A stretch of 64,000 nucleotides of DNA, from contig CP137682.1 in the NCBI GenBank assembly GCA_037976565.1, forward strand, positions 27,243,714 to 27,307,713, written 5' to 3'. This DNA comes from Mesocentrotus franciscanus (Eukaryota > Echinodermata > Echinoidea > Camarodonta > Strongylocentrotidae). A program made the translations under genes and the position numbers. Positions 32,256 through 45,808 of this stretch are shown here, one piece after another; the first letter of the stretch is position 1, and each line of letters begins with the position of its first letter. The notes beneath the pieces are model-generated. The model was not told where the DNA came from. It saw nothing but the letters and a program-made list of their open reading frames with translations, and did no database searches.

Positions 32256-35221
32256 ACTCTCATCAATTTTTGAAATTCTTAAGTACATTTTGGAAATTTA
32301 AGTTTTGTCTGCATGAATTTGTACGGCAATTTTGACACGGAAATATACAGATAAAATGTAATCAACTTTGATTCAGAAGGATGAAAGGAGATGAAAAATG
32401 CATATTGGTGTATATTTGGCACCGAAATTTTAAATGAATTTTGAATGAAATATGCGATGAAGACTCCCACATCATGTAATATCATATTATTTCCGGCTGT
32501 ATACAAGACCTGTTGATTCTGACATGCTTTCATACATTTAAACAAGTAAAAACGGGAAAGCATGGCTTGCTTTCAACTTTGAGAAAGCCGACAAAGGTTA
32601 ATCCAAACATGATTTGCTACTCCGACGTAAGCCCTGACTAAGCCATCTAGTACAGTTACCATGGCAACCATGATAGAATGATATACGTAGTGGGGATGAG
32701 GCGGGGGGTAGGAGGTGATTATCTTTCTGTCTATACTCACATATATACGCCCATTGTTATGGATCACCTCATGTGAGTTACTGTAACAAGAAGTGAAGAA
32801 GCTCCAACACGTCCTGGCAATTAAGATGTCTTGAGCAATTCAACGAACGTTCAACAAACCGGCGACGCCAATAAATATCTTTCACTGTGGGTTGTAGACT
32901 TCCTTCCAGACCAAACTACATTTCGTCTGCTGAGAGCCAGAAGTGAAATGAATAAAAACAAATAAAAGGATAGATAAATAAAAAGGGCGCCACGTCTATG
33001 CGAAACGAAATAAATTAGCTTGTTGAAAGATTCCATCAGGATGGTTTCAAATAATTAGTTATCACCTTTCTGGCTCTATGTAGCTGTTTTTATTCTAATA
33101 TCAAGGTACCGCCCTAACCCTATTTGTTTAGTTCGTAACGGACTGGCAGTGGCTTCTCTCCCTAACGAGGGAGGGGTCAAATTGTGTATGTCATGTATAT
33201 TTTCTGGGCCTTCGAACAGTGAGGGGTGCTACACCGGTTCCGTCTTAAAACAGAATTGGAGTAACGAGTAAACATAAAGCCTAGTATAAATAATTCACAG
33301 TGTTTATTCCATCAATTGTACCTAAAAATAACCATTCATTTCTACATCAATCATTTAATTAAAATGTATACAAATCAAATAAAAACAATAATAATAATAA
33401 CAATAAAGTGTTAACTTTAATAGAGCGCACATACCGTCCAGGACGCTCATGGCGCTAACTCAGCAACAGTTGCATTATAGAGAAAGACAAATCTGGTGAG
33501 GTACTTTCGAAAGGGTAATTTAATAAATTTAGTACATATCAATTTCAATTCAATTCAATTTATTCAGCCAATCATTAAAAACAGTTTACAATCACACTGG
33601 TACTGGTACAATTATAATATGATGACAGGCTATGGACTCATGAGAAGCAAAGCTTGTAAATTGGGCCCATTAACATACAATTAAATAAAATATAATAAAA
33701 CATACTATAACAAACAAAACAAAAGAGACATTTATGTATATTCATACTTACGAAACAATTACAAATATCTTGCAAACAGACTCAGCCATACTCTCTCACT
33801 CACACACAATGCAATGCACTTTAAAGCATATTATAAGAGAGAAGGAAAGAGAGAGAGAGAGAGAGAGAGAAGAGAAGAGAGTAGAAGAGAGTAGAATATT
33901 AAAAAGAAAGAAGAGGGAGCACATGAAAAATGCGAAACATGAGATGAAAACTTATAGTCCTACCCAGTTATACAAATTAATAAATAGCTCCCTTTTGCAC
34001 AAAACTTTAAATCTAGATAAAGTTGAATTTGATCTTATGTCCTCGTTTAAATCATTCCATTTGCTTATTCCCACATTTCGAAATGATTTCAATGCATGGG
34101 TTGTACGTACAGGGGGTTTGTGTAATAACACTTTTTTGCCTTGTGTTATGTGAATGAACAGATGAATTACTAATAAACATGTTTTGAAAAATGTGCGGAA
34201 GATTACCAGTGTGGAAATTATACATAAATATACAAAAATCGACTTATAGGGAATCGAAATTGTTTAATGTATTTAGATTACAGTTATAAAATTTCCATTT
34301 ACATTGAAAAAGTAACACAACGTATATATTTCGCAGTAAAGTTCAAATTTATTATCATTTTGTTTATATTTCACAGAGAAAAGGGTGGCTTTATCTTACT
34401 AATGTGAATTTTCATTTATTTATATATGCAGCATATACCAAAATAGCTCTGAATGAAATGCCATAGGTAAGAACGTGTTCTTTACCTAAAGTAGTGTTTT
34501 CCCAATAGTCCACTCTTTTTTATAAAACCCATTTTCGAGGCGAAAAGGACAGTTATTTCCCTACTTAAAGGTCACTATTCCGTGACGTCTGGCAATGGCA
34601 ATGAATACATATTTTACAGAGGATAATAGATGAAATCTTTGCAGAACCTTGTTAAACTGACAAATGTTGTTGAATACTACAAATAATTATCATGCTTGGT
34701 AAATGAACTTTAAATATTATAACTGAGCTGTATAAAAGTAAGAAGACGCAACGATTTTGGATCCATTGTAAATAATAATAACTCTGTATGTGATTTGTTT
34801 TATAGTTAGTATTCGGCTGATAGGACCCCCAAATATATTTATTTTAATGAATTTATCCAAACGACTTTTAATTGTTGTTCGTCTTAAAATGCAGCTTTAT
34901 AAAGAGAAATCGGATAACCTTTACAAAATCCAAACTGGGGAGTATGTATCCATCCCTCCCATCCCTCTCCTCCCTATAGATTGCAATTAGTAAAGCGCAG
35001 GTAAGTAGATAAACAGCCATACAAATCATTAAAAGGTGAAAGGTAAACTTTCTTTAAATGTCTGAAATGAGGAGGGAGTGAAGTGAGAATCCCTCTCGTG
35101 TCATTACAATTTACATTTACCACTTAAGTTTAATTGGATAATGCATCCATTAAGGTTAATGGATGTGGGTCTATAGAGCTGTTTAAACATCCATGGCTGA
35201 CCGACCTTTTTGTACACAGAA

Positions 35222-35274
35222 CGCCCCCCCCCCCTCTCCCCCTTATCTCACTTTTTCTTTCTCTCTCTCTCTCT

Positions 35275-35322
<48 letters not shown>

Positions 35323-35424
35323 CACTCATCTCCTCAATCATGATCCTCCCGTCATCATTACATGCTAGTTTCCATCTAAGGCCACACCCGTTTCATCCAT
35401 CTTCATTTCTAATGCATTCTCCCC

Positions 35425-35457
<33 letters not shown>

Positions 35458-35490
35458 TCTCTCTCTATGTCTCTCTCTCTCTCAATCGTC
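35222..35490. repeat. C-run and (CT)n microsatellites
   Basis: A run of Cs leads into CT arrays (about 35250-35320 and 35423-35483). Confidence 0.9.
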
Positions 35491-35840
35491 CATTAACTTA
35501 CCCAAGCCAAATGGGAAGGAGACGGTCGAGGGCGCTATATACGCCCAATTAATTTCACCACTTAATTAACCCGCAGGGAGCGGGAGAAAAAGCAATTACG
35601 TCAAATTGACATGTAAAGAGCGCTATTCCATTAGGGGAAAGCGAGCCATAGTCCTCATCATATCTGATTTAAATGATGAGAGATCGACTCAGATTTAATG
35701 CGTTGATATCCGATACAATTTTAGTCCTCGTGTTTTGTCATCATGGGCGTGATGGAGTGTGTTATTCTATGCTCTCGTGTCATCTAATGTATGTTGTTTT
35801 AAGTCTCATTTGTCTGTAAACCATGTGGCGTCATCTAGTA

Positions 35841-35973
35841 TAGTATTAATGACTGCTTTGAGAGAAATAATTGTTTTTATACGCTCAAGGGAAGTTTACA
35901 ATTGTGCTATTGCCCGAGGCGTGCCGAGGGCAATAGCCAGGGGTGTCGATTTGTATCCGTGGTTGGGGATGAT
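35841..35973 (+). repeat. Dispersed repeat, copy 1
   Basis: The segment containing GACTGCTTTGAGAGAAATAA and GTTTTTATACG matches the reverse complement of 38843-38953. This copy holds an extra hairpin (CTATTGCCC...GGGCAATAG) not seen in the other. Confidence 0.65.
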
Positions 35974-36599
35974 AGGTGCCAAATTATTTTCGGCAATGGA
36001 TCAAAGCAACCAAGAGGTAGAAGCGTGTGGCAGGTTGCACCCTCCCTTCCAAGTTATTAACTTTTTCAAGTCACCCTCAATAAAGATATCATTTCAGAGA
36101 ATATAAGAGTGGTAATAAAATTAATAACATGCTAAATGTTATTCCTGACTCTTGCCTGCAGTGTAGGCCTACCAGACTGATATCATCTATTTTTAAACGA
36201 AATTTAGACATTACCAAAAAAATCCAATGGTGAGGGATATCAACTTGTGAAAGTATTATGTTACCAGTGGGCAAATGCATTAATAAGCAACCAGGAAAGG
36301 TTCATGTAGACAGAAAATTCTTTATTTCCTGGTGATAGAAACATACATTTTATGAATACTGATGTCTCCAAACAACATTCATCGTGAAAAACCCATTCCA
36401 ATATTCTGTGTAAGGAGATCTAAAAAAAACATAGGTCTCATTAGTTAATGAAAAACATATTGCTTTTGGTTCTTCATTTGACTCTCTTCCTTCTTTAATT
36501 AAACCAACTGAATCCTCTCTGCGGGAAACTCAATTCATTGAAACAGAATATCACTGATGCAAAATTTGGTTCTCAAAATGACAGAAAATTTCCACTCCT

Positions 36600-36753
36600 G
36601 GGCCCCGTCTTAAAGAGTTACGATTGATCCAAATCAATCGTAAGTCCTCAATCAATCGCAATTTCGCAGTCTCCTATCTCTTATGTACATGGTTGATTGA
36701 TATCAATCGCAAATAAGTTGCGATTGATATCAACTCTTTGTAATACAGGCCCT
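36600..36753. mobile_element. Palindromic GGGCC MITE
   Basis: The outer ends GGGCCCCGTCTTAAAGAG and the complement of AGGGCCTGTATTACAAAGAG are inverted repeats. Several ATCAATCGCAA/TTGCGATTGAT blocks alternate inside. The architecture is like 13741-13901, although the inner sequence differs. Confidence 0.65.
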
Positions 36754-37109
36754 GATCTCATACAAACTGTCTGTTTCTTAAAAACATAATATAAAACTTA
36801 CGTTCCAACTACCAAACAACATACTTCCATTATCTCCTTCTTCACCCAGATATACTTATCATACCAGATACGCTCTAAAATATAAGCATGATATTCCCTA
36901 TAAAGACCCTGACCAGAGCACTATATTTTTCTCAAAAACTATAACCAGTCCTAGAAGGTGCATTATTATTGGAAGGGTGTTATAAACAAAAGGTCCCAAA
37001 TTTCATTCAATCTTTTGATTCTTGTTTTTCTTTTCACTTTCCTTTTAAGCCCTGTTAATAATGACTCAAGCGCGTAGCCAGGATTTTATTTTGGGGGCGG
37101 TAGTGCCGG

Positions 37110-37555
37110 AAGCTTTTTGACGTTTCATTAAATTATTAGAAAAGCCGATTCGTTGTACCGTTCTCGACCTAATCCTTGTCTGAATTCATCCCCTCAGCAA
37201 AGCGCGGAAGCTTCGACGTTTCATTATTGTTAGAAAGAAAACGATTCGTTGTACCGTTCTTGACTCTTAATCCTTGTCTGAATTCAGTTTGGGCCCGCGC
37301 GAAGCCTCGGCTTTTTACGTTTCATTAAATTATTAGAAAAAGACGATTCGTTGTACCGTTCGCGACCCTTAATCCTTGTCTGAATAGTTCCCCCCTCCTG
37401 CGTGAAGCGCGGAAGCTATGACGTTTCATCAATTTATTAGAAAGAAGACGATTCGTTGTATAACGTTCTCGACTCTTAATCCTTCTCCGCGCGAAGCGCG
37501 AAAGATTGACGTTTCATTAAATTATTAGAAGATGACGATTCGTTGTACCGTGCTC
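37110..37555. repeat. About 100-bp tandem repeat, 4-5 units
   Basis: Each unit contains GACGTTTCATTAAATTATTA, then GATTCGTTGTACCGTTC, TTAATCCTTGTCTGAAT and a GCGAAGCGCGGAAGC junction. The units are diverged and the last is truncated. Confidence 0.75.
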
Positions 37556-38113
37556 CTTTTTCTTCCTACGTCATCTTCCTTTTTTCTCTTCTCTCTTTTT
37601 TTTTTTTTTTTTTTTTTGGGGGGCTTTACACGTAATGCCTGAATAATGTGACATTGATTATTTACTCGTTTTAATTAGTTTTTGAAGAACTCCTAGGTGA
37701 AAGAAATCATAACTATTCTTGAATATTATTTCTTGTTTTAGAACATGTTGGGCCTGTCTCACATTGCCTTCCATCATTCCATGGCAATTTTCCATCTTTC
37801 TTTCAGCTTATTTCTCACTTCTTTTCCATCTACTCAACTAATTCCTGATCATGCATTAACCTCATACCTACCATCATACATGTACATGCCTAAGCGTTTT
37901 AGGGAGGGATCCTAAAAATTTTGACATTGTAAGAAATAAACATGAGCAATATTTCATTGTAGGTTACTTTAAAGTCAACCTCTTTTTCATCGCCCATTCA
38001 CATCAGTTCCCTGAAAGAAATGCTGGAATATATATATCCCTCTTTCTCTTGTCTTTCTTCCTTTTCTCCTCCCCTTCCTTTTTCTTCTGCCCGTTTCTTC
38101 CCCTTTCCCTTTT

Positions 38114-38414
38114 CCCAGGTAGCAAGCCCATATGGGGCCCATATGGGGATGATCTGGGTCACTTGTGCCATCTGGGCTATTAAATTGAACCCATATATGT
38201 ATCCCATATGGGGCCAATATTTAGTTACCCATATGGGATCTATCCGGGCCAGCCCTTATGGGTTCCAGATGGGAATGAGCTGGGCGTACACAAAAAAAAA
38301 CGCATCATCAACCCACATAGTCATAGCTTTCAAAATCACTTCAGATTCCATATGGGGCCCATGTTTTAGAGAATATGGGACCCATGTGGGTCCCACATGG
38401 GCTTGCTACCTGGG
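38114..38414. mobile_element. Palindromic CCATATGGG-rich element
   Basis: The ends CCCAGGTAGCAAGCCCATAT and the complement of CCCAGGTAGCAAGCCCATGT are terminal inverted repeats. The interior is filled with variants of CCCATATGGGGCC, itself nearly palindromic. The 160-aa ORF through it is not judged coding. Confidence 0.7.
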
Positions 38415-38842
38415 TTATTATCCTCTCTGTCTCTCATTATCTCTCTCTCTCCCACTCTCTACTTCTTTTTTTGCACTTTTGCGCTTCGCACTTAACATTT
38501 AGCTTGTTGCTCTTTAACGCTGCGGCTTTGCATTTGGCGCACTGCATTTCTAAGATGATGTTGATTGAATAAATTGAATAAATTCATCGATTCCTGATGA
38601 AGCCGTATGAGCGAGAATTCAATTTATTCTTGTCTCATATACGGTTGTCTCATTTACTTCGTTTTCTATTTATATATGTATGTATTATGAAAATGAGATA
38701 GCATAATGTGTATATTGATGGTCATCTTGCGAGTAACCATTAAATACTCTCATCGGGCTCTCATCGTTAATTTTCTCTTCATTTTTTTTTGATGGTGAAT
38801 TATTGGGGGATGATTGTACAGGCCATCCCCACCTGAAATATT

Positions 38843-38953
38843 GAGGGTATATCCCCATCCCCCGTGATCGACACCCATGGCAATAGCCCAATTGTAACCT
38901 TCGAGATCGTATAAAAACAATTATTTCTCGAACATTAAAGCAGTCATTAATAC
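38843..38953 (-). repeat. Dispersed repeat, copy 2 (inverted)
   Basis: This is the inverted partner of 35841-35973, about 2.9 kb away. It includes ATCGACACCCATGGCAATAG and AAAAACAATTATTTCTCGAA. Confidence 0.6.
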
Positions 38954-39295
38954 TTTTATATGCCGAAAAAAGATTCAACTTACCAATTAACTGGTAGAAC
39001 AGGAAGAGCAGAAATAAATACTAAATAGATTACACATAGAATCTAGTTTAGACTACGTCTCAGTACACAACAATTAATGTGTGGGACTCCACTGACTGGA
39101 TTTGACAATCATATTAGACCTTACATTTCTAAATCCGTATCATTTGTACCATTCAAACAAACACCATAAACACATCAAGTATTACTAATTACTAACTTGC
39201 TAATTATTACCACAAATAGTTTCCTCCAGATGTAGTTTTGGAGTACATTGTCCAGCTCCGAATTTGAAAGTTTATTTATTAGGCCTAGATCTACG

Positions 39296-39457
39296 CTATC
39301 GAGCCGGGTCTGTGTTGATAACTTGCAGGAAGTCTTCGAATATTTTCATGGAGAATTTCACGGAATTTTTGGTGTTCTTGCTGTCAGCAGAATTAATCAA
39401 GTCTTGCATTCGATCATCATCAAGAAGTTGAAATCTTGGGAGAGTTTCTTCAGCCAT
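39296..39457 (-). pseudogene. Possible Crypton/DUF3504-type ORF start, truncated
   Basis: A minus-strand frame of 53 codons begins MAEETLPRFQLLDDDRM and continues into ...SADSKNTKNSVKFSMKIFED before a stop. The pattern 'short acidic lead, D-S-K-N-T-K, then F-x-x-F-L' resembles the N-terminus of Crypton-derived (DUF3504/KIAA1958-like) proteins abundant in marine invertebrates. It could instead be the 5' end of an unrelated transposon ORF or a first exon. No tyrosine-recombinase catalytic motif is visible nearby. Confidence 0.35.
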
Positions 39458-40580
39458 TTTTGCCTTGTTTGGAATTCAATACGATCGAGATTGCCGTACG
39501 GTCGTCTGCGCTGCGCTGTATTAAAAATTGCTAGCGACTAATTCTTCGCACAAAATTAATGTAAGGTGTCCGCGCTCGCACAAACAAGTTGTTAACACGT
39601 AAACCAATGGGGATCGCAGTAAGACTTAACTAATTTCCAGGTAACTGGAATTTTGCCGGGATTTTACCCGAGAAACTATTACATGGGTTTGGCATTTTTC
39701 GTTTATTTACGGGAATGGTTAAATCCACGACAGCAAATTCGACCAATCAGATGGCTGGATTTCTTAAGTGAGGTATATGAATTGCGTTATTCCCTGTCAA
39801 TTAATCATGTGAAGAGGAATCTGTGCATGTGTCAGCAATTCGTTTGCACGAGTCATTTGTATTCATGTTTCGTAAAATAAGTGCACGTTGCACAAGAGTC
39901 GTCATAATTCGTTAATTCCTGAGCTTATCGAGCCTGTGAAGGCAATTATCATACACGCTAGCTACTAGAAGCCTTGTTTGCACACTTTATTTTGCATTCA
40001 CCTTTGTTCTGTATCACTATCACATGGCGCATAGCAGACGAGTCACTGACGCAGTATTGCGTCAGTAAATGACGTCTCGTGTGCAACGGTCATCGTTGAC
40101 GCAAGTGATCGGACTTGAACCTTAACTTACTGCCAGTAATGGCTTCAAAGTTAGTCGGTCACATAATCACCATAATGCTGGGTAATCTGTCCCCAATATT
40201 GTTTACATATAGGCTTGGTTCGTGAGCATACTAAAATCAGTTAAGTCTTTTTTTTAATACTTTAGTTAGCAAAAAATAGTTTAAATAAAAAACCTACTTT
40301 ATAATTTTGATGATAATAGTGTTAAATACAATGAAAACGTATTTTCGAGTGATATTGAAGGCGACGATAGTGTCACAACAAATGATTGGTTAAGAGCGTA
40401 CACGTGACCAGGCATTTATTTTGCCTAACACGTAATTTTACTAATGACCGGTCATTAGTAAATACTACATGTATGACCAGTCATTAGTCAAATCATGTTA
40501 AAATCATCATTTTATAAAACAGATAAAACATCATCTTATAAAACAAATAATACACATCATTTTGTACCTTCAGTACATTC

Positions 40581-40650
40581 AGTACCTTCGAAACAGTCCA
40601 AACACCCTCGGCTATCGCCTCGGGCGTGTTAGACTGTTCCAAAGGTACCT
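40581..40650. repeat. Perfect-looking hairpin with CCTCGG core
   Basis: The left arm (AGTACCTTCGAAACAGTCCA and on through ACACCCTCGG) pairs with the right arm (GCCTCGGGCGTGTTAGACTG, then TTCCAAAGGTACCT) with few mismatches around a loop of about 6 bases. Confidence 0.65.
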
Positions 40651-40759
40651 TGTGTGGGTAATTCTTACTAATGCCCTCACTACTGTGTATTATTTGTATA
40701 TTAATGCATACAAAAACAGTGGTCGGTCTGTAATTGTTGATGCATAGCTTTTACTGTTT

Positions 40760-43480
40760 GATTGGAAACAAAGTAGTTTTTAGAATTTTAAATAGTGCAC
40801 CAGGTGACACAAAATAAAGTCTGAAATAACATCGCACAAGGTGATAGTCTAGCCTTAGAGGACTTTAGTAATGGATTGATGTTGATGTTTCATTCCATGG
40901 CAAATCGAATACTGCCCTCTCCCGGGTAGATGAAGATATTTGGGGGAAGAAAAAATTTGCTTTTTCTTCATCCAAGGAGGCCTAGCGAAACAAGGCAGCC
41001 CCCCTCACTCAAGTGTGACACCACGATCCTCCGGTTCGGGACTGGGAGACCCATGCAGGGGACAGGGGGAGGGAGGGGTGAGAAGTCCCCATACCTACCT
41101 CCGCGGCCTCCCTCTCTCTGTCTCTCTGTCTGTCTGTCTGTCTGTCTTTCTCTTTCTGTCTCTTTCTCTCATCTCTCATTTTCTTTCTGTGTATTTCTTC
41201 ATCCCCTCCCTTCCATCTCCCCATCCCACTTCCCCTCCATCTACTCTCTCTCTCTCTCTTCTGTCTTCTGTCTATTTCGCACTCTATTTTTCTCCCTTTA
41301 TTTCGACCTCATTATTGAAATTCCTTGCACGCTGTGAAATCGTGAGGTTGACGAGGGTTACCTGTATAATGTAACCTTGGACCCCTGATAGATCAAGACA
41401 GTCCAACTTCGTAAACAAACGAGGGTTAATTATATCCCTTTGACCTGACTCCTGACTAGCAAGCATTTTTACAGAGACAGACTGCTATGCAGCTGAAAGC
41501 ATAACAACTAATGATCAAAAATTCGAAAATTCACTTTTAAATTTGTATGTCTTTTTATGTTTTTATGTGTTTAATATTTTTTGCATATACACTTTAATCT
41601 GCTTCTTACAATAGTAAGTAAGTTTACGGATTTTTTGTTTGTTATATGTTCCACCAACTTAACAGACCATAAAAGGACAGGTTGAGGGGTGACGTGACAC
41701 CACCCCTACCCCCACACGCGTAGGCGCATGCGCATCCATACCCTCTCTCGATACACTTTATATTTTGTGCAGATGAAGGCATAATTATTCTCATTGTTAT
41801 CAGACTTGTAAAATGTAAATTATTATCTCTGGATATAGATAGGTTACTTAATAATCGTTAAACTTTCTATCACAAATAGACGGCACTAATAATATAGCAA
41901 AGTATTTCAAGTTTCATTGTAATTTCCCTTAAATCACTGCTCGTCTAGAAATAGACTTTCTGGCATAAAGGCGCATGATGTTGAGACATCTGTGTCAAGT
42001 CAACGGTGCTCCCTCTCAAAATGAACCGTTAACGAACCTACATGAAGTTCAAGCATGTTATTACATGGTCGCAACAGCATGCATGCATACCGAGAGATAT
42101 TACCGTGGGAATAACGTTCAATACACCTCTTGCCTGTCATAGTCTGAGCTTCTGTTTTGAAAAGTTTCAGGGAAGAATTAAGGAATAAAAAAACACACAC
42201 AAAACAATAATTTATTACACTAGGTATGTGGACTTCTCGTTTCCAAAATGATTGTTTTTCCATATACTAGATTTAGGATATTTTTGAATATTTTTAAATT
42301 TAATTTGTGTACACCTTATTTAGAATATCATTGAATACGATCGCAAAGACTTTCGAAATCTCATTCAGAATTCATTATCCTTTTTATACATCATATAGAT
42401 ATAATATTCGGATTACGTAATACGTCATTATGATGTTCGCAATCAGCCTATATGTGATGGACAAGGATATTTAAATTGCCCTTTGTTGATTTCTCGTAAG
42501 TCTTTGCTATCGTGGTGAATTCATTATGAAAAAAATATACATCTCATTATACCAAAAGGTCAACATTCATTCGCCGGCTTTGCTTACTCGCATTATTTAG
42601 AAACTGGCACGTTAATATTCGGACTTGAGATGCCCCCATCCTCCGGCGAAATTTAAACCATACCCCTAGATACCCTTCATAGCTAGAGTGCGTCCTTCCT
42701 TGAGCATACTCGGTATTCTGTCTCGCTCTCATCACCAAAAAGTGGATTGAAACATTATGATATATGTCGCGATGCCCTAAGTTCGGATGAACAGCCTCGG
42801 AACTTCCGCCTGTTGATACCTTATGCGATAAATTACAGCGACTAGCTGAACAGCAGTCATCAATTTGGATTCACACCACGAAAAGAAGATCAGTAACACA
42901 GCCGTGATTACGAGGAGTTTTACTAGGTTTTGCACGGTTTTTAAACGGTATGAAGACGTCTGATGTCGGAATGTAAATCAGGTTTAAAGGATCTAAATTC
43001 AGGTTTGAAAGCAAGACTTCAGTTCAGGGGTGCCATTGTCCTAAACTGAAATGCAAAAGGTGAGTGGACGATTATAATGATTATTGCGATATACTTCAGT
43101 GAGGGCAAGACGAAAAAAGCTTTAGTATGTCTGTTTTCGTTTTTCGATAATTTTTATTTGTTTTTCTTGTTCTTTTATGCGTGCATTTCTCATTCCATTC
43201 TTCGTTCAGTTAAATCAATGTAAAAATCGTCATAATTGATATTCTAATACGGCAGGTCCAGGCTGTACGATTTTAATATCTTTAATGACAGTATCAATTT
43301 GATTGCCCTGTTGCTTTTCTACAGCTTGGGACAGATATCAAGAATAATTTATTGAATATACAATTATGTTCAGCATTCCAAGTTACTTGGTAACGTGTGG
43401 GATACAAAGAGACCACATACAACTGACTTGGCAAAGGAAGAACAGCACTGATGCTGATAAGACTTCCCTGACTAAACAAC
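40760..43480. other. Gene-free stretch with G-runs and CT tracts
   Basis: Contains a G-rich tract (41056-41077), CT/TCTG microsatellites (41110-41260) and otherwise AT-rich sequence. One short minus-strand LRR-like frame was considered and rejected. Confidence 0.4.
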
Positions 43481-43499
43481 AACATAATGATTATCATTA

Positions 43500-43574
43500 G
43501 AAGTAGTAGTATAGTAGTAGTAGTAGTAGTAGTAGTAGTAGACGTAAAATTATTAGTATTATTATTATTATTAT

Positions 43575-43621
<47 letters not shown>

Positions 43622-43639
43622 TAAGTAGAATTAGTAGTA

Positions 43640-43680
<41 letters not shown>

Positions 43681-43725
43681 TCTTAAGTAGTAGTAGTAGT
43701 CGTCGTCACCGTCGTCGACGTAGAC

Positions 43726-43767
<42 letters not shown>

Positions 43768-43812
43768 TCTTAAGTAGTAGTAGTAGTCGTCGTCCCCGTC
43801 GTCGACGTAGAC

Positions 43813-43864
<52 letters not shown>

Positions 43865-43875
43865 CAGCAGCAGTA

Positions 43876-43926
<51 letters not shown>
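43500..43926. repeat. (TAG)n array with internal duplication
   Basis: Long TAG runs include two copies, about 97 bp apart, of a segment with CTTAAGTAGTAG and CGTCGTCGACGTAGACG. The poly-Tyr/Thr/Leu ORFs arise from the repeat. Confidence 0.9.
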
Positions 43927-43928
<2 letters not shown>

Positions 43929-44714
43929 TTGTACTTTCAACATCATCATATTTATAATTCTTAACCAACCTGAATAGCAATTCATAACTATCAGGAAAGT
44001 CATGAATATTTGAACGACAATGTATGTAGCACTAAAGAGGGAGAAGTTAAAAACTGTTCACAAAATATGTAATTCTCCATGAGCATGATAACCTTGTAGA
44101 TGAACGAACCATCTTTCTTTGCTATTTTTCTAAAGAATTGCAGGGCATTTGCATGACGTTATACATGTACAAATACTACATCCTACTGTAAAGAAATGTA
44201 TCTGCTGAATCATGAACATTTCAGGAAAGAGGGTTAAACTTGTACAGGGAGGGATACGAGCAAAGATCATGTAATTTTTTTCAATTTTTAATTTCACTAT
44301 CCATATAAAACCTTCATGTTAAGTTGATGTTAGATTCCATGTTAAAAAGAATTCACTATTCATATTAAACCTTCATGCCAAGTTGATGTTAGATTTAGAG
44401 GTTTCATTTTCAATTTTAGGCCTATACCTGTCTCTTTTTGGTCAAGTGTTTAGCGGCCTGTATCTCCTACATATACTTTTGATGCTTCCACTAAAATAGC
44501 AAATTACAATCAAGGTTAACATAGTTAAAGCCATCAATTCGTACAAGAGGAATGGGGAAGCAGCATCCATAAAATCGATCAAACTGAATTAAGTTATCCT
44601 GATATGGGTATACCATACGGTGTCAAGTTTGCCTGTTGTTGACAGCCTGACAGCCGACAAACGTTGACATGGTCAACACACCAATGACCATAACCACCTT
44701 CCTTCTCCTTTGTT

Positions 44715-45005
44715 TCCCCCTCTCTTTCTCTCTCTCTTTCTCTCTCTCTCTCCCCTATTTGTCTCCCTCTCTCATTTTCTTTCTCTCTTTCTCTCTCTTT
44801 CTCTTTATCTCTCTCTCACCCCTCTCTCTCTCTCTCTCTCTGCCTTCCTTTCTACATGTACATGTATATTTCTATAATTTAATTTTCCCCTCTCCCATCT
44901 CTCTCACTTTCTCCCTATGTATAGTTTATATCTGTCTATCTATCTATCCATCTATCTATCTATTTATCTATATATCCATCTATTTATCTATCTATCTACC
45001 TACCT
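44715..45005. repeat. CT and CTAT microsatellites
   Basis: CT-rich sequence (44715-44845) is followed by CTAT tetranucleotides (44935-45000). Confidence 0.85.
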
Positions 45006-45713
45006 TTCTCTTTGATATATCATTGCTATTTTAAATCTGTGCGGGCAAGAATTGCAAGAAACAGTTATAAAGAGGGGATAAATATTAATCTAATTGTATT
45101 ATATTATTATCATACTTATTTCGAGAGCGCTCTCAAGTCCATGCGTCTATAAATATACTTCAGTTTCATAACTCCTCATTATAGTACATCCCGGTGACTG
45201 TTACACTAGCCTTAATCATATTAATTGCCAAATTGACCTCATTGTTAGTAAATTATATTATAACTGTAGTGATTAAATGATCGCATATTGTCGTTCAAGA
45301 TATCTCGGGTTAAGATGATTCATAGCTGTGTAAATAAGCAAGCAAGCAAGAAAGAAAGAAAACAAGAAAACAAAAGTAAGAAAGATAGAAAGACAGAAAA
45401 AACAAGACTCAGACATTTGTCAAGAACACTCTTTATCCATAAAATAAAAAAGAACGACATTTGCAAGGTTATAGCCAATGTTACGGGAAGCCGTCTCTAC
45501 AACATTAAACCAGGAAGCTTCCTGATTAAACTAGTCAAATTGTCCCTTCGAGCACTCGAGCTTCATTGAATAACATTACCTTGATTTAACCCATTGCACA
45601 TGTTGTTTTAAAGGGGATTTTTACAGACATGTTCCAAGTACAAGCAAAGTGAGGATATGGCATTTTTCTTCCTTTGTCATGCCATCCCTCAAACCCAAAT
45701 TTACATGACCCAA

Positions 45714-45777
45714 AGAAAAAGAAGAGGACGAAGAAGAGAAAAAAGAAGAAGTAGTAGTATTAGTAGAAATAGTAGTG

Positions 45778-45808
<31 letters not shown>

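Larger units (their letters stand above)
28767..33480. other. Gene-free stretch with simple repeats and a SINE
   Basis: Outside the listed arrays and the SINE at 32035-32255, this is AT-rich sequence without convincing exons on either strand. Confidence 0.45.

Noticed and set aside
33734..34153. 139-aa ORF, considered as part of a LINE fragment
   Set aside because: Its first half is a GA repeat and no reverse-transcriptase or endonuclease motif can be seen. The CAATTCAATTCAATTT tail at 33543 hints at a LINE end, but this was not firm enough to list.
38020..38502. 160-aa ORF with many Trp and Gly residues
   Set aside because: It lies in the CCATATGGG palindromic element and CT-rich flanks, so its composition reflects repeats.
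41284..41466. Minus-strand frame with LDCLDLSG resembling a leucine-rich repeat and a GTAACC donor
   Set aside because: Only one LRR-like unit is seen, and the donor phase (0) does not match the phase-1 junction needed by the transmembrane exon. It could still be a distant exon, but the evidence is too thin.
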